Shown here: positions 25,123 to 36,989 of the stretch, piece by piece | How positions within the stretch are numbered: position 1 is the first letter of the stretch | How the letters are laid out: the number at the start of each line of letters is the position of its first letter | Assembly: GCA_018398815.1 (NCBI GenBank) | Contig: CM031595.1 | Span: forward strand, 139,627,679-139,691,678 | Source of the DNA: Conus ventricosus | Taxonomy: Eukaryota > Mollusca > Gastropoda > Neogastropoda > Conidae | DNA length: 64,000 bases | Direction of reading: 5' to 3' | Translations under genes and position numbers: made by a program | Notes under the pieces: model-generated | The model's input: only the letters and a program-made list of their open reading frames with translations | Database searches by the model: none | Told to the model about the DNA's origin: nothing

Positions 25123-26390
25123 GGGAAAAGAAAAGTGACATCCGGGAAAAGAAACAAATAACACAGATAATATGTATGCACAATAAATAACATGGTAGCT
25201 AACTTACTGACACTCATTTTGGAAACTGAAAAAAAACTAGGCTGTGCTGGGGGCAACCACCATTCCTCTTGAATTTTGACACTAGATGAAGATAAAAGAA
25301 AAAATAATGAAAACATTAACATGAAATAAAAATTCACAGCTCTCTACACAATTCAGAATGGACAGTTAGTGTTCACTCTGAACGCTATACACAATTTCAC
25401 TACTAGACAACCAGATCACAACAAAAAGCTGGCACCTTAAATTCTGAGTTGAGAAAAAAAAATCTTCAAGACTTTTTGGGGCCACAAAGAACATTACAAA
25501 TGTAAAAGAAAAAATGTTTATGAGATGCAGTGCTATATATAAATCTCTGTCATTATCATTATTATCAAACAAACAAACAAAAACAGTCAAACACAATTAC
25601 AGAAAAGAGTAAGTTCTAGCACAGAACTTCTAAAGGGCTTGGATACATTTTTTTGTTCTAAAAGAGATTCTGAAAAAAATTCCTACAAATCTTCAAAAAC
25701 AAAAGAGTTCTGTTTAAAACTTATACACACCCACATTCTGAACAGTGAATGAAAACAAGTGCAGGCTAAAAAAAATTTCTGTTATGATAAAGTCACAGGT
25801 TTAAGCAGACAAAACCAGATGTCAGCAATCACATTATGAATACAAATAAATACCACATAAGACAATTAAAAAAAAGAACATATAACTACACAGCTTAGCT
25901 TAAAAAATATTGAACTTATAAGCCCCAAAGCTCCCCAGAGTAAAAAAAAAAAAAAAAAAAGACTCTATTTACAACTTGCAGTGTGTGTGTGTGTGTGTGG
26001 TGTGTGTGTGTTTCGCTCGTGCCATATCTTTCAGTCAGTCTAAAATACACCAAGTCACTGCGCATTCCATGATTTAAAAAAAAAAAAGAAAGAAATTTCA
26101 TGTCATTAGAAAAAAGTACACTAGATTTAGCTGGACTTCATGCTACTTTTAAACTACTGGTGATGTGAATACTTCTGAACTATGGCATCTGAAGACATTG
26201 TTGACTTTCATGTAATTTTTTTCTTTCTCAGTGATCAGATTTTTTTAAAATGTATCAACTGCCATGACACATAGATTGTTTCATCTGATGTTAGATTGTG
26301 TTTACTTGCATGCATTCAGTGCAGCCTGTCTTACTTTCAACTATTATTTTACAACTGTTTGTATTAATTCTTCTTCTTTTTTTTGTGTTT
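25123..26390. other. Region without recognised genes
   Basis: A-rich, with poly-A tracts at 25941-25958 and 26074-26085 and a (GT)n tract near 25981-26010. No exon was recognised. Confidence 0.3.
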
Positions 26391-26399
26391 TTTTGCTGT

Positions 26400-26745
26400 C
26401 CCAACCTCTACGCCACATCAGAGGCAGTGCATCCACGCCGCTCACTCCAACATCCTGTCCACAACCACAGCCAGGTCAGTCCTGCCGCAGCCCCAGCACC
26501 GGCAATCCACAGGGAGCAGTCAATATGAAGTCGTCAAGAGGCAACCCACCGGAGGAGACACTGCACTGCTGCCGAGTCACTTCGGTGGTGTTCAGTGGCA
26601 CCTGTTCTGATCTAACATATGCAGGGCACCACCTACTAAACCCCCTACTGATGACAATAATTGCTTAGTCGCGGAGCCGGCGTGAGTGAGCTCTCCCCCC
26701 AGAGGGTGCCACCACTCCAAAGTCCACAAAAAAAAAACCCTCCAA
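26400..26745 (+). repeat. Unnamed dispersed repeat, copy B
   Basis: Second copy of the repeat at 22300-22620, same orientation, about 4.1 kb to the right. This copy is more GC-rich and longer on its left side. An open frame (26264-26668) runs across it, but copy A does not preserve that frame, so coding is not supported. Confidence 0.6.
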
Positions 26746-27267
26746 AGTCCACAACCAACAAAGTTACAGCACTGAGACTGTTAAGTTTAATTGATTTTAA
26801 GCTCTTCAGTGTAATACTGAGACTGATATTAATACTGGAATTATTGTTGAGCTCAATCTATTTTATTAAAATGAAGAGGGGAGAAATTTTTACAGACAAA
26901 CATGTCTGATAATCTGGCAGTTGTGGCAGAAGTCTGCTAGAAGTTATGATGTACCACTACAAAAACAAAAAGTTAGCACAACCTTATTCTGATTTTTGCC
27001 AAAAATTTTCAGAAATAGTGATGATACTTAAATAAACACACACACACACATCCAACAACAACAACAACAAAAAAACACATGTTTTTATTGTATGGCTGTA
27101 AATATGTATGCCAGCAAGCACATTAGCATGCAAGTAAAAAAATTTGTCACTGTAAGCAAACAAGGCAAGTTTACAGATCAATACTTCCCAAACTTAAAGA
27201 AAGACAGTCCCACAGGTCACAGAAGCAACAGCCCACTGTAATATTACACCTGCACAGTCTGCATCCA

Positions 27268-28208
27268 TCATCTGTTGAGAAGCAGAAACTGGATCAAGGA
27301 CACTGGCAAGGGAAGTGACTCTATACGTTGAACAAAATGTTTCCCTGAGGTCAAGGAGGACACAGTGTGGCGCAGGACACATTTACACATATGTTGGAGC
27401 GTTGGGGGACAGTAAGTCTCCGCCTCCAGCAGCTCCACTATCGTGGGGTCCACATTAAAGCTGTTCATCAGTGCTGCTTTCACTGTGCGCACCTGAGCCA
27501 CTGGTACTCCAGCCAGCAAGACCAGCTTCACTATCTCACAGTTGCCATGCTTGGCTGCCCAGAAGAGAGGGCAGCGTTCTGCTGAAGTATGAAAGCTGTA
27601 CAGAACACTGCCATGGACGATCAGCATCTTGATGATCATGGAGCTAACGCGGTACATCAGAGCTGCCAGCAGAGGTGTGCACCTGAAGCGGTCAGGCCGG
27701 TTGACACTAGCACCTTTGGAAATCAAGTAATCCACTAAATCTGGCATCTGCAGCAAGGCAGCAACCCTCAGCGCGGTGTGTCCTTGGCTGTCAGGGCAGT
27801 CAATATCCACACCTTGGTCAATCAACATTATGATCCCTTCCAGGAAATGCAATCGACAAGCTGTGATAATCGGAGGCTCCACTCGCCCCAGATGATCTTT
27901 GCTGATCATGTTTAAGTCCAGGCGCTGACCTCGTTCATTGTGTCTCATAAACAAGTGAAATATGTCAAAATGTTTTTTATACAATGCCAAAGACAAGGGG
28001 TGGTGTTCTTGATGTGAAAGTTGAGGTCCAAATCTGGGTAAGAAAGCAAGACTCTGCGCACACCATTGATGCATCCGGTCTCAATGGCCGAAAACAGGTC
28101 ATATTCCAAAAAGGATTGTACATAGCGATTGGAGGTCTCAAAGGTGGTTTGTGCAGGACGGATGTCAGTCACTCTGGTAGGACTGCCCTTTGCCAACACT
28201 GCTGTCAT
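27268..28208 (-). CDS. Ankyrin-repeat and SOCS-box (ASB) protein, with a 1-bp frameshift
   Basis: A single long coding block of about 313 codons. ASB proteins recruit substrates, through ankyrin repeats, to Cullin-5/Elongin B-C ubiquitin ligases. From the ATG at 28208 the frame reads SFLEYDLFSAIETGCINGVRRVL (first ankyrin-like helix pair), then loses frame near 28000 and resumes in the next frame with HHPLSLALYKKHFDIFHLFM. Clear repeats follow: GHTALRVAALLQMPDLVDYL, then RCTPLLAALMYRVSSMIIKM, then CPLFWAAKHGNCEIVKLVLL. The last 40 residues form a SOCS box: PPTLQHMCKCVLRHTV is the Elongin B/C-binding part and LPLP..LIQFLL the Cullin-5 part. The stop is at 27268-27270. One extra base near 28000 would restore a continuous frame, so a sequence error is likelier than a pseudogene. 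Which ASB subtype is unclear. A possible 5' UTR splice acceptor lies about 55 bp upstream of the ATG. Confidence 0.85.
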
Positions 28209-28337
28209 GCTGGATCAGCTGACTGGGCAATTATCCAGATCTTCTGTACCTGTTACAAAGTTGTATGCATAAATGTAAAAGAAGTGTAAACAAACCATTT
28301 TTGTCTTCTATCAAACCTATATTTATGCAGCAAGTAT

Positions 28338-28358
28338 CTATCTATCTATCTATCTCTC

Positions 28359-28402
<44 letters not shown>

Positions 28403-28418
28403 ATATATAATATATATA

Positions 28419-28468
<50 letters not shown>
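28338..28468. repeat. (TATC)n-(CA)n-(TA)n compound microsatellite
   Basis: TATC units, then about 38 bp of CA, then TATATAA and about 50 bp of TA repeats, upstream of the ASB gene. Confidence 0.95.
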
Positions 28469-28469
<1 letters not shown>

Positions 28470-28471
<2 letters not shown>

Positions 28472-29396
28472 TTATTTCAAACTACTTAAACTTACTTCCA
28501 GTCTATTAAAAAAAATACTGAGAGTCATATTATACTTTCTATGCAAATGACAAAATTTCGCACGTTTCACCGATTCTCTCTTGTTTAAATAAAGTCTCTA
28601 AAATATAGGGGTTGTTCCTCACATAGAAAATAGATACAGTATTGTGTATGTAAACAAAAGAAAACTGTTCATTCTTTCTAAAATAATGTATTCTCAGGAC
28701 AAATTCCTTGTCCTCCTCTCCATACCTCCAAACTACACAAAATGAAAAAGTTACCACTGTCAACAGTTCAGTGGAGATACACAAATGCACTCAAGCATGA
28801 ACAGAAACTATAGAGTGACAAACACATACACATGCACACAAACACACAACATAGGAAGTATTAATAATACATTCTGTGTCAAAAAGCACCATTTGAATTC
28901 TATCACTTCATGTTTTGTCCAGCGAACATTCTTCATTTCCAATATCAATAATCATATGAAATAATGGTATGAAACTATGGAAGATCTAAACATGCTGTAA
29001 AAGCCATCCAGACATTCCATACTTGTTTAATGGTTACTGTGATGCTTTCAAACATATTAGAAGAGGGATGGTTATACAGGGTTACACAGGGACTGACAAA
29101 TAATGTAAGAGACAAAAAGAGAGGGTGTGCTGTGTGAGTGGGAGGCGTAAGAGGGGAGCAGGCAAGATAAGTGGAAGAAAAGGGGGACAGATAAAGACAC
29201 AGAGAGGGAGGGAGGGAGGGAGAGAGAGAGAGAGACAGAAAGAGAGAGAGTCTTTTCTTGCAGGATGAATATAACTATGACCAACACATCATCATTTAGC
29301 AACAAAATATCATCAGAAAATTGCAGAAATCAGTCAAGTCTCTCTACTTCTGTTTTAAATCTTTGCAGAGTGTAGTTTGGTCTTACCCCCCCCCCC

Positions 29397-29428
<32 letters not shown>

Positions 29429-29883
29429 GTGTCCCCAACCTCTTCATATTTCTGCTCAACAATTTCAACATATGAAAATTTGCAGTGTAGACTTTTTGAC
29501 AATATCCACATTTACACCATGCACTCTTCTTCTTGAAACATGGAAAAGCAACTTTCTCAAAGTCAAAGCAGTATATATCCGCATTTACATGCAAGTATGA
29601 GAAAGCAGCTCATCCGTATTTCATATCTGTAGAGGTAAAAGAAAAAAAATGGATATTGCCAACAGTCTTGCTCTTTGAAACTGGGGAGGCAGAAATACTA
29701 ACTCTGGTAACTAAAATTAAGGCTCAATATTGTTATTAACACACTACACTTAAGTATTAGAACAGAATTTTTTAAAATAAAATAAAAAAAAGTAGCCTAC
29801 ATAAATCGTGCCACATTATAAATTTTAACTCACAGCCCTTTCCCTCCATCCCACCCAATCCCCTCTCCCTTTCCCTAGATCAC
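28470..29883. other. ASB-IFT27 intergenic region, left part
   Basis: No exon recognised. It contains a purine-rich block with (GA)n (29110-29250) and a poly-C tract running into (TC)n at 29386-29429. Confidence 0.4.
29386..29429. repeat. Poly-C / (TC)n tract
   Basis: 22 consecutive C followed by about 22 bp of TC repeat, a polypyrimidine stretch between the divergent ASB and IFT27 genes. Confidence 0.95.
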
Positions 29884-29944
29884 CAGCCCTGATGTGGCCC
29901 TTTGCGGTCGGCTGGGCTATAAGCAACATTATCTTATCTTATCT
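29884..29944 (+). mobile_element. 61-bp truncated LINE tail insertion with 11-bp target duplication
   Basis: Flanked by the perfect direct repeat CCCTAGATCAC at 29873-29883 and 29945-29955. The insert is the extreme 3' end of the I/Nimb-like LINE found complete at 49.5-54.9 kb: CAGCCCTGAT..GGCCCTTTGCGGTCGGCTGG followed by GCTATAAGCAACATTATCTT and (ATCTT)n. It ends in the same TTATC repeat as the full element. Confidence 0.85.
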
Positions 29945-30426
29945 CCCTAGATCACAGGAAGTGGGCGTGGACGATACACAAAACAGAACCCAAACCATAT
30001 GATCATTAAGACGCTTTCAATCCATAATGGAGATTTTGACTAGTTCCTTGGTCTGTATCATCATCTCTGTTCTTTCAGCAATCAGACACGCAATCTCCGC
30101 ATGCTTCAAACTTCTTGACTTTAGCAAGTTTGATTGGAGAAATGGCAATTTAAACTTCATTTGCAAAGAAATTAAATCTCCAAAGCGGACTAGCAGACTG
30201 CATATGACATGGAGATTATCAATATCTCCAAAGCAATCGTTTAAACAAACCTTCTTGCCGAAGCATTTAGCGTTTCCTCGTCATCCAATTGAGTCTTGAA
30301 TTGAATATGAATGGTGACGGGGCTGAATTAAGTTTTATGTTCACAAGCAGACAACACATATCATCACAGAATATGACGCGATAAACATGGCCTCGTAAAA
30401 TAACAAATCGGAAGGCTCCAAATCAG

Positions 30427-30431
30427 CCAAT
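30427..30431 (+). promoter_or_regulatory. CCAAT box upstream of IFT27
   Basis: CCAAT in the context CAGCCAATCA, 133 bp before the IFT27 start codon. No TATA box is apparent near it. I looked for an RFX X-box, common in cilium genes, and did not find a convincing one. Confidence 0.3.
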
Positions 30432-30563
30432 CATTACAGAGAATGTTAGACTGCCCGTGGCATACTTAAGGGGAGCTACTCTGTAGTAACGTTCTTTGCT
30501 TACCTGTTGCGAAGAAGTGTCAAACAATTTGCCACAACCAAGTTTATACCACTCAATCACAAA

Positions 30564-30600
30564 ATGCCGAGAATTCTAAGAGCAAAATGCATTGTTGCAG
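30564..30600 (+). CDS. IFT27: IFT27, first coding exon
   Basis: ATG at 30564 (context CACAAAATGCC). The exon reads MPRILRAKCIVA plus one base before a GTGAGT donor at 30601. It aligns to the start of human IFT27 (MVKLAAKCILAG), a Rab-like small GTPase of the intraflagellar transport B complex, which with IFT25 helps export ciliary cargo. The exon is the first beta strand leading into the P-loop. The exon-intron junction is in phase 1 and matches exon 2. The following intron is 7.8 kb and full of LINE sequence. Confidence 0.88.
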
Positions 30601-30664
30601 GTGAGTACTTGAGAGATTAAAAAACAGGGACCTACTCGTTTTTGAGTGAACCAGTATTTTAGGA

Positions 30665-32945
30665 AGAAGAAGAAGAAGGTGTCCCATATTTGGCCCGATT
30701 ACGGATCTGAACAATCTATTTTATAGCCCAAAACTGAAATCCATCTTCGTAGTCTTAGTTTAGAAGCCTCACAGGTTTGGCGCGCGCGTGTGTGTGTGTG
30801 GTGTGTGTGTGTGCGTGTCAGTACAACCTTGAGTTAATCTGACAATAAATTGGTTTCAGTCAGTCAGTGTGTGTGTGTTTACTCTCTTATTCATTCGCCC
30901 TTCTACGAAGAGTACCATTGCCTTTGACTTGTATGGTGTAGGTACATCCTAATTTTCAGAAAGATTACTGGTTAGGTATAAACATATTAAGAGAAGGTGT
31001 CAGAGAGAATGTAGGCTTGCTCACTCCAATTATGTTAATTCGATGATTTCAGAAGGTGATCATCAAAACAAGAAATTATGGTCTTACATAAGGAGTAAGA
31101 GACAGGACAACATTGGGATTTAAGACCTGAGAAATAACCTAATACAGGACCCTGAAGGGAAAGCAAATTTACTAAACAAGCAGTTTTGTTCAGTTTTCTC
31201 AAATCCCAAACCTTTAATTAACGTTGGACTAAAGGATGATGATAAACTCCCTGAAATGCAAAACATCAAAGTAAACAAAGCAGGAGTATTTAAGTTACTG
31301 ACCAACATCAATGAAAACAAAGCTACTGGTCCCAATGGCGTTCCTGGCAAGCTCTTAAAATTATGTGCCAATGAATTAAATGAGGATACCAACTACTTTA
31401 CCAAGCTTCACGGGACCAGGGAGTAATACCTGATGAGTGGCGAGATGCGGCATTTTTCCCCCTTTTTCAAAAAGGGGACAAAACAAAAGCAAGAAAAAAA
31501 GACCTGTACTCTTACCCATATCAGCTAAACACTTGAAACAAATATATAGTACATAAGGGCCCACTGAAAATAGACTTCTTAAAAAACGCCCGCGGTTTTT
31601 GACAGCGAAGGAGTTTTAGACTCAAATTATAAAAACTCCAATGATTTTATAACTGCTTAAAAAAAGACAGCAAATGATGCAATTTTTTTTAGACTTTTCT
31701 AAAGCTTTTATAAGGTTACCTGAGGCCGCTGCTTTAAAAAAACACATCGCATTGGCGTCTTTTAAAATGGGCTAATCATTCCTCGTTGGGGGGAACGCAG
31801 AAAGTTTTTTGGAAGGGGCGACATCCCATGTAAACCAGTCTTGTCAGGTACCACAGGGAAATGTTCGGGGCCCCTTTTTTTCTAATTTTAAAAAATGACA
31901 AAAGTAAAACTTCCCCCAGGAACACATAAAACTTTTTTTCGATGACAGCTTAATATAGAACAATCAGAACCAGAAGATACACGCATTCTACAAGAAGATC
32001 TAAAACCTTTCAAGAGTGGGGAAAAAACTTTGGAAAAGGATTTCTCCCCAAAAATGCCAGTGTTCGTAATGTAAAAACCTCACCAAATTTGATCAGATTT
32101 TTCTATCCATAATCTATTCTTAAAGAACTAATGCCAAAAAAATTTAGGCGTGATTAAATGTCGTCCAAATGAAAGAACATTACAATTTAGTATGTAAGAA
32201 AGCAAATAAATCTTAGCTTTCTTATACAGGAATACAATGACTGCCCCCCAAAAGGGTTAAAGACACTGCACAAAACACGGGTTAGCCCAGTACTGGAAAG
32301 GGGTTGCTCAGTTGGGACCTTACCACAAAAGGGACATTGAAAACCTCAAAAAGATTCAAAGAGAGCAGCACGGTTCAAACGGGAACCACACAAAAAAAGG
32401 GGAAACTAGGAAGAACATGGGGAAAATTAGAAGGGAAAACCCTTTTAGAAGAAAAAGACTTTTATCAAATTTAACATTTTCCCCAAAAGGGCAGACTAAA
32501 GTAATTGAATTCCAAGGGAACAACATATTGAATAAAAGTAGCCCCGGGAGTAGCGGCCCAATTTAAAACCAAACCCGCATCAAATATTGACAGCCACTTA
32601 CTTTTTTTTACCCATTCTGTAGGGCTGTGGAACTCACTCCCGGGGTCCACAAGATTGCCACAAATGCAAACTCATTTAAAAAAAAAAATTTAACAACATT
32701 TGGGGATCGCAATTTACGATTTTTTATTTTACTTCCCCCAAAATTTTACTGTTACCTGGCCTGAAATTTTGGCCATTGCTTTTAACTTCTTTAATATCGA
32801 GTGCGACCCCCCTTTTTTGCCAAATTTTCTCCAAGGCCAACATCTGAGCGCAATTTTTATGTTTTTTTATTTTACTTTTTAACAGCGCGCGGTGACCTAC
32901 CGTTTTTGATGAAACCCTATTTTAGGAAAAAGAAGAAGAGAAGGT
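30665..32945 (+). mobile_element. LINE (CR1/L2-like) relic, highly noisy sequence
   Basis: Within IFT27 intron 1. Fragments of a LINE reverse transcriptase occur in order on the + strand: LWSYIRSKRQDNIG (about 31070), NKATGPNGVPGKLLKLCANE (31316-31376), a GPLFFL-like RT block (31868), an ILQEDL..FQEWGK block (31984) and a VELTP C-terminal block (32625). From about 31560 rightward the sequence is littered with homopolymer changes and stops. The same LINE type is nearly intact immediately to the right, so this relic is an independent copy. Confidence 0.65.
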
Positions 32946-32979
32946 ACCATCTCTCTTATGAAACATCTGACTCATCTAA

Positions 32980-33912
32980 TTGCCCAACATAAACAGCCCC
33001 TTCAAACCACTCCATACTTCCACACCCACCAGAGCAAGTAAGCAAGACAAACACAGCAGACGACCCCTCCGCTTCCTGAACGTGAACTGTAACTCTATCG
33101 TTGGTAAAGTAGCCGAGTTCAGCAATCTTGTCCAAGCTACAAGACCAGACATCATTGTCGGCACAGAATCATGGTTGACCCAGTCCCAGTCGAACGCAGA
33201 AATCTTCCCCAGAGGCTTCACCATTTATCGCAGAGACAGACCACCAGGCGAATGGGATAAAGAGAATGGGGGAGGTGTTTTCATCCTTGTCTCAGAAGAC
33301 CTGACCTCCCATGAGATGCCTGAACTATCCGCGGGTTATGAAAACCTTTGGGTGAAGATCAAAATGAAAGGACGGCGCACACTGCTAGTCTGCTGCTTCT
33401 ACCACCCCCACACAGAGTACACTGAGAGCATGAATGCGTTTGAGAAATCTGCCCGCCTTGCTTCCAACTCGTACAGGAATGCCATCATCGTTGCCGGTGG
33501 TGACTTTAACCTACCAGGCTGGCACTGGCCCACCAAGACGCTAAAAAAGGGATGCCCCAAACCAGATATCCACCGACAGTTTATGGACGCCATCATTGAT
33601 GTAGGATGGGAGCAGATGGTTATGGAGCCAACAAGAGGAAATAATACCCTGGACTTGTTCCTCACAAACCACCCCCACCTTGTCCCACGAACTGAAACAC
33701 TCCCTGGTATTGCTGACCATGACACAGTGTACATGGAGCTGCAGATCCATCCCCCAAAGAAATGCCAACCTCAGCGACTCATTCCCATTTACACTGAGGA
33801 ATGTAAGGAGCCACTTAAAGAGGCAGCACAGAAGATGAGCGATCACATCATGATCAAATTGACGAGAAAAGCAATGTTGAGAAAGTATGGTCTGAAATCT
33901 GTATTGGCCTGA
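32980..33912 (+). pseudogene. LINE endonuclease domain (APE type)
   Basis: 310 codons. LRFLNVNCNSI..VGKVAEF is followed by TRPDIIVGTESWL, GGGVFILVSED, AGGDFNLPGWHW, NNTLDLFLTNHP and GIADHDTVY. These carry the Asn, Glu, Asp-Asn and Asp-His active-site signatures of apurinic-type LINE endonucleases. The frame is lost at 33912, after which the RT part continues in another frame. Confidence 0.85.
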
Positions 33913-34028
33913 GTCAAGCCCTCTCAGATCACGTCCCCCATAAGCGAACCAGACCCAAACCAAGCCTCCCCTGGGTTGACTATGAGACCAAGAAACTCAT
34001 ACGTAGACGAGACAGGATCCACAAGCGC

Positions 34029-35901
34029 ATGAAGAAAAACGGAGATGAGGCCCTCCGACAGGAATTCAAGGCACTCAAGCGCCTTGTCCAGAAACGCCTA
34101 CGTCGTGCCTGCTGGAGACACGTAGAAGGCCTGATCTCTGACGAAGGAGAATGCCAGACCACCTCCAAGAAGAAGTTCTGGAGCTTCATCAAAGCGAGAA
34201 GGACAGAAGGAGTGGGCGTCTCTCCACTTAAAGAAGCTGGGAAACTAGTCTCCGACCCCAAGGAACAAGCACAGATCCTGAACACCCAGTTCCACTCTGT
34301 ATTCAGCCCCAAAGACACCATCACAGCTGAAGAGTTTGAACAGCGGTGCCCCCCTGGACCAAAACTTCCAGACTACCCAGCATGCAATAACATCAACATC
34401 ACGGAAGATGGAGTAAAGAGACTTCTGCTCAACCTTGACCCAAATAAAGCCTGTGGCCCAGATGGCATTACTCCCAGACTTTTGAAGATGGTTGCAGAGA
34501 TCACGCCAGCCCTCGGCCTGCTTTAACCGCATTTCATACTCCTCTGGTACCCTGCCGCAGGACTGGAAACATGCCAACATCACACCTGTCTTCAAGAAGG
34601 GAGAAAGATATAACGCAGCCAACTACCGTCCCATCTCCCTCACCTGCATAGCCTGCAAGCTGATGGAACATATTATCACCAGCCACATCATGTCCCATTT
34701 TGAGAAAAATGAGATTCTCTGTCCAGAGCAGCACGGCTTTCGATGCGGACGGTCATGTGAGACCCAACTCCTAGGGTATGTGGATGAAGCGACCAGAGAG
34801 ATCGAGAAGGGAAACCAGGAGGACACTATCGTCCTCGACTTCTCAAAGGCCTTCGACAAAGTTAGCCATACCCTACTGGTCCACAAACTACGTCGTTACG
34901 GCATCGTAGGCCGCACCAACGCCTGGATTAAGGACTTCCTTGCGGACAGACAGCAGGCTGTGGTGGTGGAGGGAACAAGATCTGACTTTCTACCTGTAGA
35001 ATCCGGTGTCCCTCAAGGCTCGGTCCTAGGGCCGAGTCTTTTTCTTCTCTACATAAATGACCTTCCTGATGGCATCAAGTTGAAAGTCCGCCTATTTGCC
35101 GACGATACCATGTGCAGCAAGACCATCACGAAGAAAAAAGATGAGAGAGTGCTGCAAGAAGACCTACACTCCCTTACCACCTGGAGGAGAAGTGGTCTAT
35201 GGAGTTCCACCCACAGAAGTGCTCAACGCTACGAGTTTCTCGGAAGCGGAACAAGATTGCCCCTGTGTATGAGCTACATGGCCAGAATATCGAAAATGTC
35301 AACACCACTAAATACCTTGGTGTCAACATCCAGGACAATATGCAGTGGGAATCTCACATTGACTCCATCACGAAGAAAGCCAGCAAGACCCTAGGCTTTG
35401 TCCGGCGAAACCTCAAGATCGGCAACAAGAAAACAAAGGAAACTGCATATAAAGCCCTTGTTCGCCCGCTTCTTGAGTATGCAGCCACCGTCTGGGATCC
35501 CTACACTGCAAACGAGATTGAGGCCCTTGAGAAGATCCAACGAAGAGCAGCAAGATGGGTGTCAAATCGCCACCGCCAAACATCATGCGTCGACTCCATC
35601 CTTGACTCTCTAAATTGGCCTTCCCTACAACAGCGTCGTAAGAAAGCCCACTTGGAGATGTTTTAAATTCCATCACGGACTCATCTCCATCAACTCCATG
35701 TACCTGCCCAAACCATCTGACAGCAGGCTGAGCTCGAGGATCAACAATGACCAGAGCTACGACATTCCAACATGCACGACGCGGTACAGGCAGATGACGT
35801 TCTTTCCAAGGACCATACCAGAATGGAACAAGTTGCCTCAGGAGGTTGTGACAGCTGAGTCACTGGACTGCTTCAAGTCCAGGCTGGCCTCCCATCTTTA
35901 G
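34029..35901 (+). pseudogene. LINE reverse transcriptase, frameshifted
   Basis: Three consecutive frames carry one reverse transcriptase. 34029-34526: connector and NKACGPDGITPRLLK. 34492-35180: HANITPVFKKG, NYRPISL, EQHGFRCGRS, DTIVLDFSKAFDKV, VPQGSVLGP and LFADDT, the RT motifs including the FADD catalytic pair. 35199-35666: TTKYLGVNIQDNMQWESHID, then ALVRPLLEYAATVWDPYT, the thumb. 35698-35901: RQMTFFPRTIPEWNKLP and the C-terminus. Residues are well preserved within each piece, so the breaks look like single missing bases rather than old decay. Confidence 0.85.
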
Positions 35902-35992
35902 AACCTGAAACAACCACCCTTCACCCCCTCCCCTTTCCCACCACCCCCAGTCCTCCCCCCCCTTGCCCTCCTCCTGACCACTGTTCCCTAAA

Positions 35993-36045
35993 ATCTGCCC
36001 CCCCCCCCCCCCCCCCCTTTTTTTTTTTTTTCTTTTTTTTTTTTC
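35993..36045. repeat. Poly-C then poly-T run in LINE 3' UTR
   Basis: About 22 C followed by about 25 T with one C, directly before the terminal hairpin of the LINE. Confidence 0.9.
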
Positions 36046-36369
36046 CTCACAACAGCGCAATCTTCGGCAATCTCCCCAAATACGACAAAACCATCAGCAA
36101 AATGATGTTGGTCGTACAAAGGAAGAAGAAGAGAGCTATTATTAGACGCCCACCTGTAGTTTTTGAATGAGGAAAATTAGTCAAAATGCAGCTAGCTGGC
36201 AGTCAGGGTATTACAGGACCCATCATCCACACCAAATTATTATATTTACTATTCGTGACTAGCTTTTTTAACCTGGTTGTATCCGGCCTTAAACCCCCTA
36301 TTGACCCCCACCCAATTGACCCCCATCCCCACCTCATCGCTAAATGTACCTTTTTCTTTTCTATCTCCT

Positions 36370-36530
36370 CAATGCTCACACACACACACACACACAGAAG
36401 AAGACGGCGAGAGAGAGCGAGGACACACTTCAAAGTGTGGAATGACTCTGCCATAAGGCTTAAGTTATGCTAAGAGGAGAGAGAGAGAGGAAGGGGAAAA
36501 TGTATGTGAGAGAGAGAGAGAGAGAGATCC
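36370..36530. repeat. (CA)n and (GA)n microsatellites
   Basis: A 22-bp CA tract at about 36376-36398, then GA-rich stretches at 36405-36425, 36476-36490 and 36509-36527. Confidence 0.85.
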
Positions 36531-36989
36531 CGCACTCACTCTCCCTGCCCACTTCTTTTGCTCATCTCCTCCCCTCTCTCTGCCTATGTATTTCTGTCTT
36601 GTAAATAGAATATTGATCACACGATGGCCATTCTAGGAGCTTACCCCAACACTCAACTCGAGTGTGTGTGTGGGTGTGTGTGTGTGTTTATGAGGTTGCT
36701 ACAGACAAAGCTTAGGGTCTCATTAGCTTTGCTGGAGATGATTTATGATCACACCCCTAAAAACACTTACTAAAAGGCAAACATTTCTCGCCTCAGACAC
36801 CAACATCATGTTCACAATTATAGGAATGATGACAGGATATGTCAGTAACTATATTTTTTTTTTTTTTTTTTTACAGATGATGCCATTTAAACGCATGAGT
36901 TCCCTTGTGTCAAATAAAATGAGGGACTATAAACACCCCTGAGGCTATGCAACCACTCCAAAACAGAAAACCATCAAAGTGCAGATATT

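Larger units (their letters stand above)
32946..36130 (+). mobile_element. Near full-length CR1/L2-group non-LTR retrotransposon
   Basis: Endonuclease and reverse transcriptase domains in order on the + strand, then a 3' UTR with long C and T runs (35996-36045). A short hairpin (TACGAC..GTCGTA) follows and a GAAGAAGAAG tail ends near 36130. No RNase H and no separate ORF1 are visible, so the 5' part may be truncated. The element sits in IFT27 intron 1 in the same orientation as the gene. The frame is interrupted by about four single-base shifts (near 33912, 34515, 35185 and 35660), each repairable by one base. Confidence 0.85.

Noticed and set aside
26264..26668. 134-codon frame over the dispersed repeat
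   Set aside because: Not preserved in the homologous copy at 22.3 kb.
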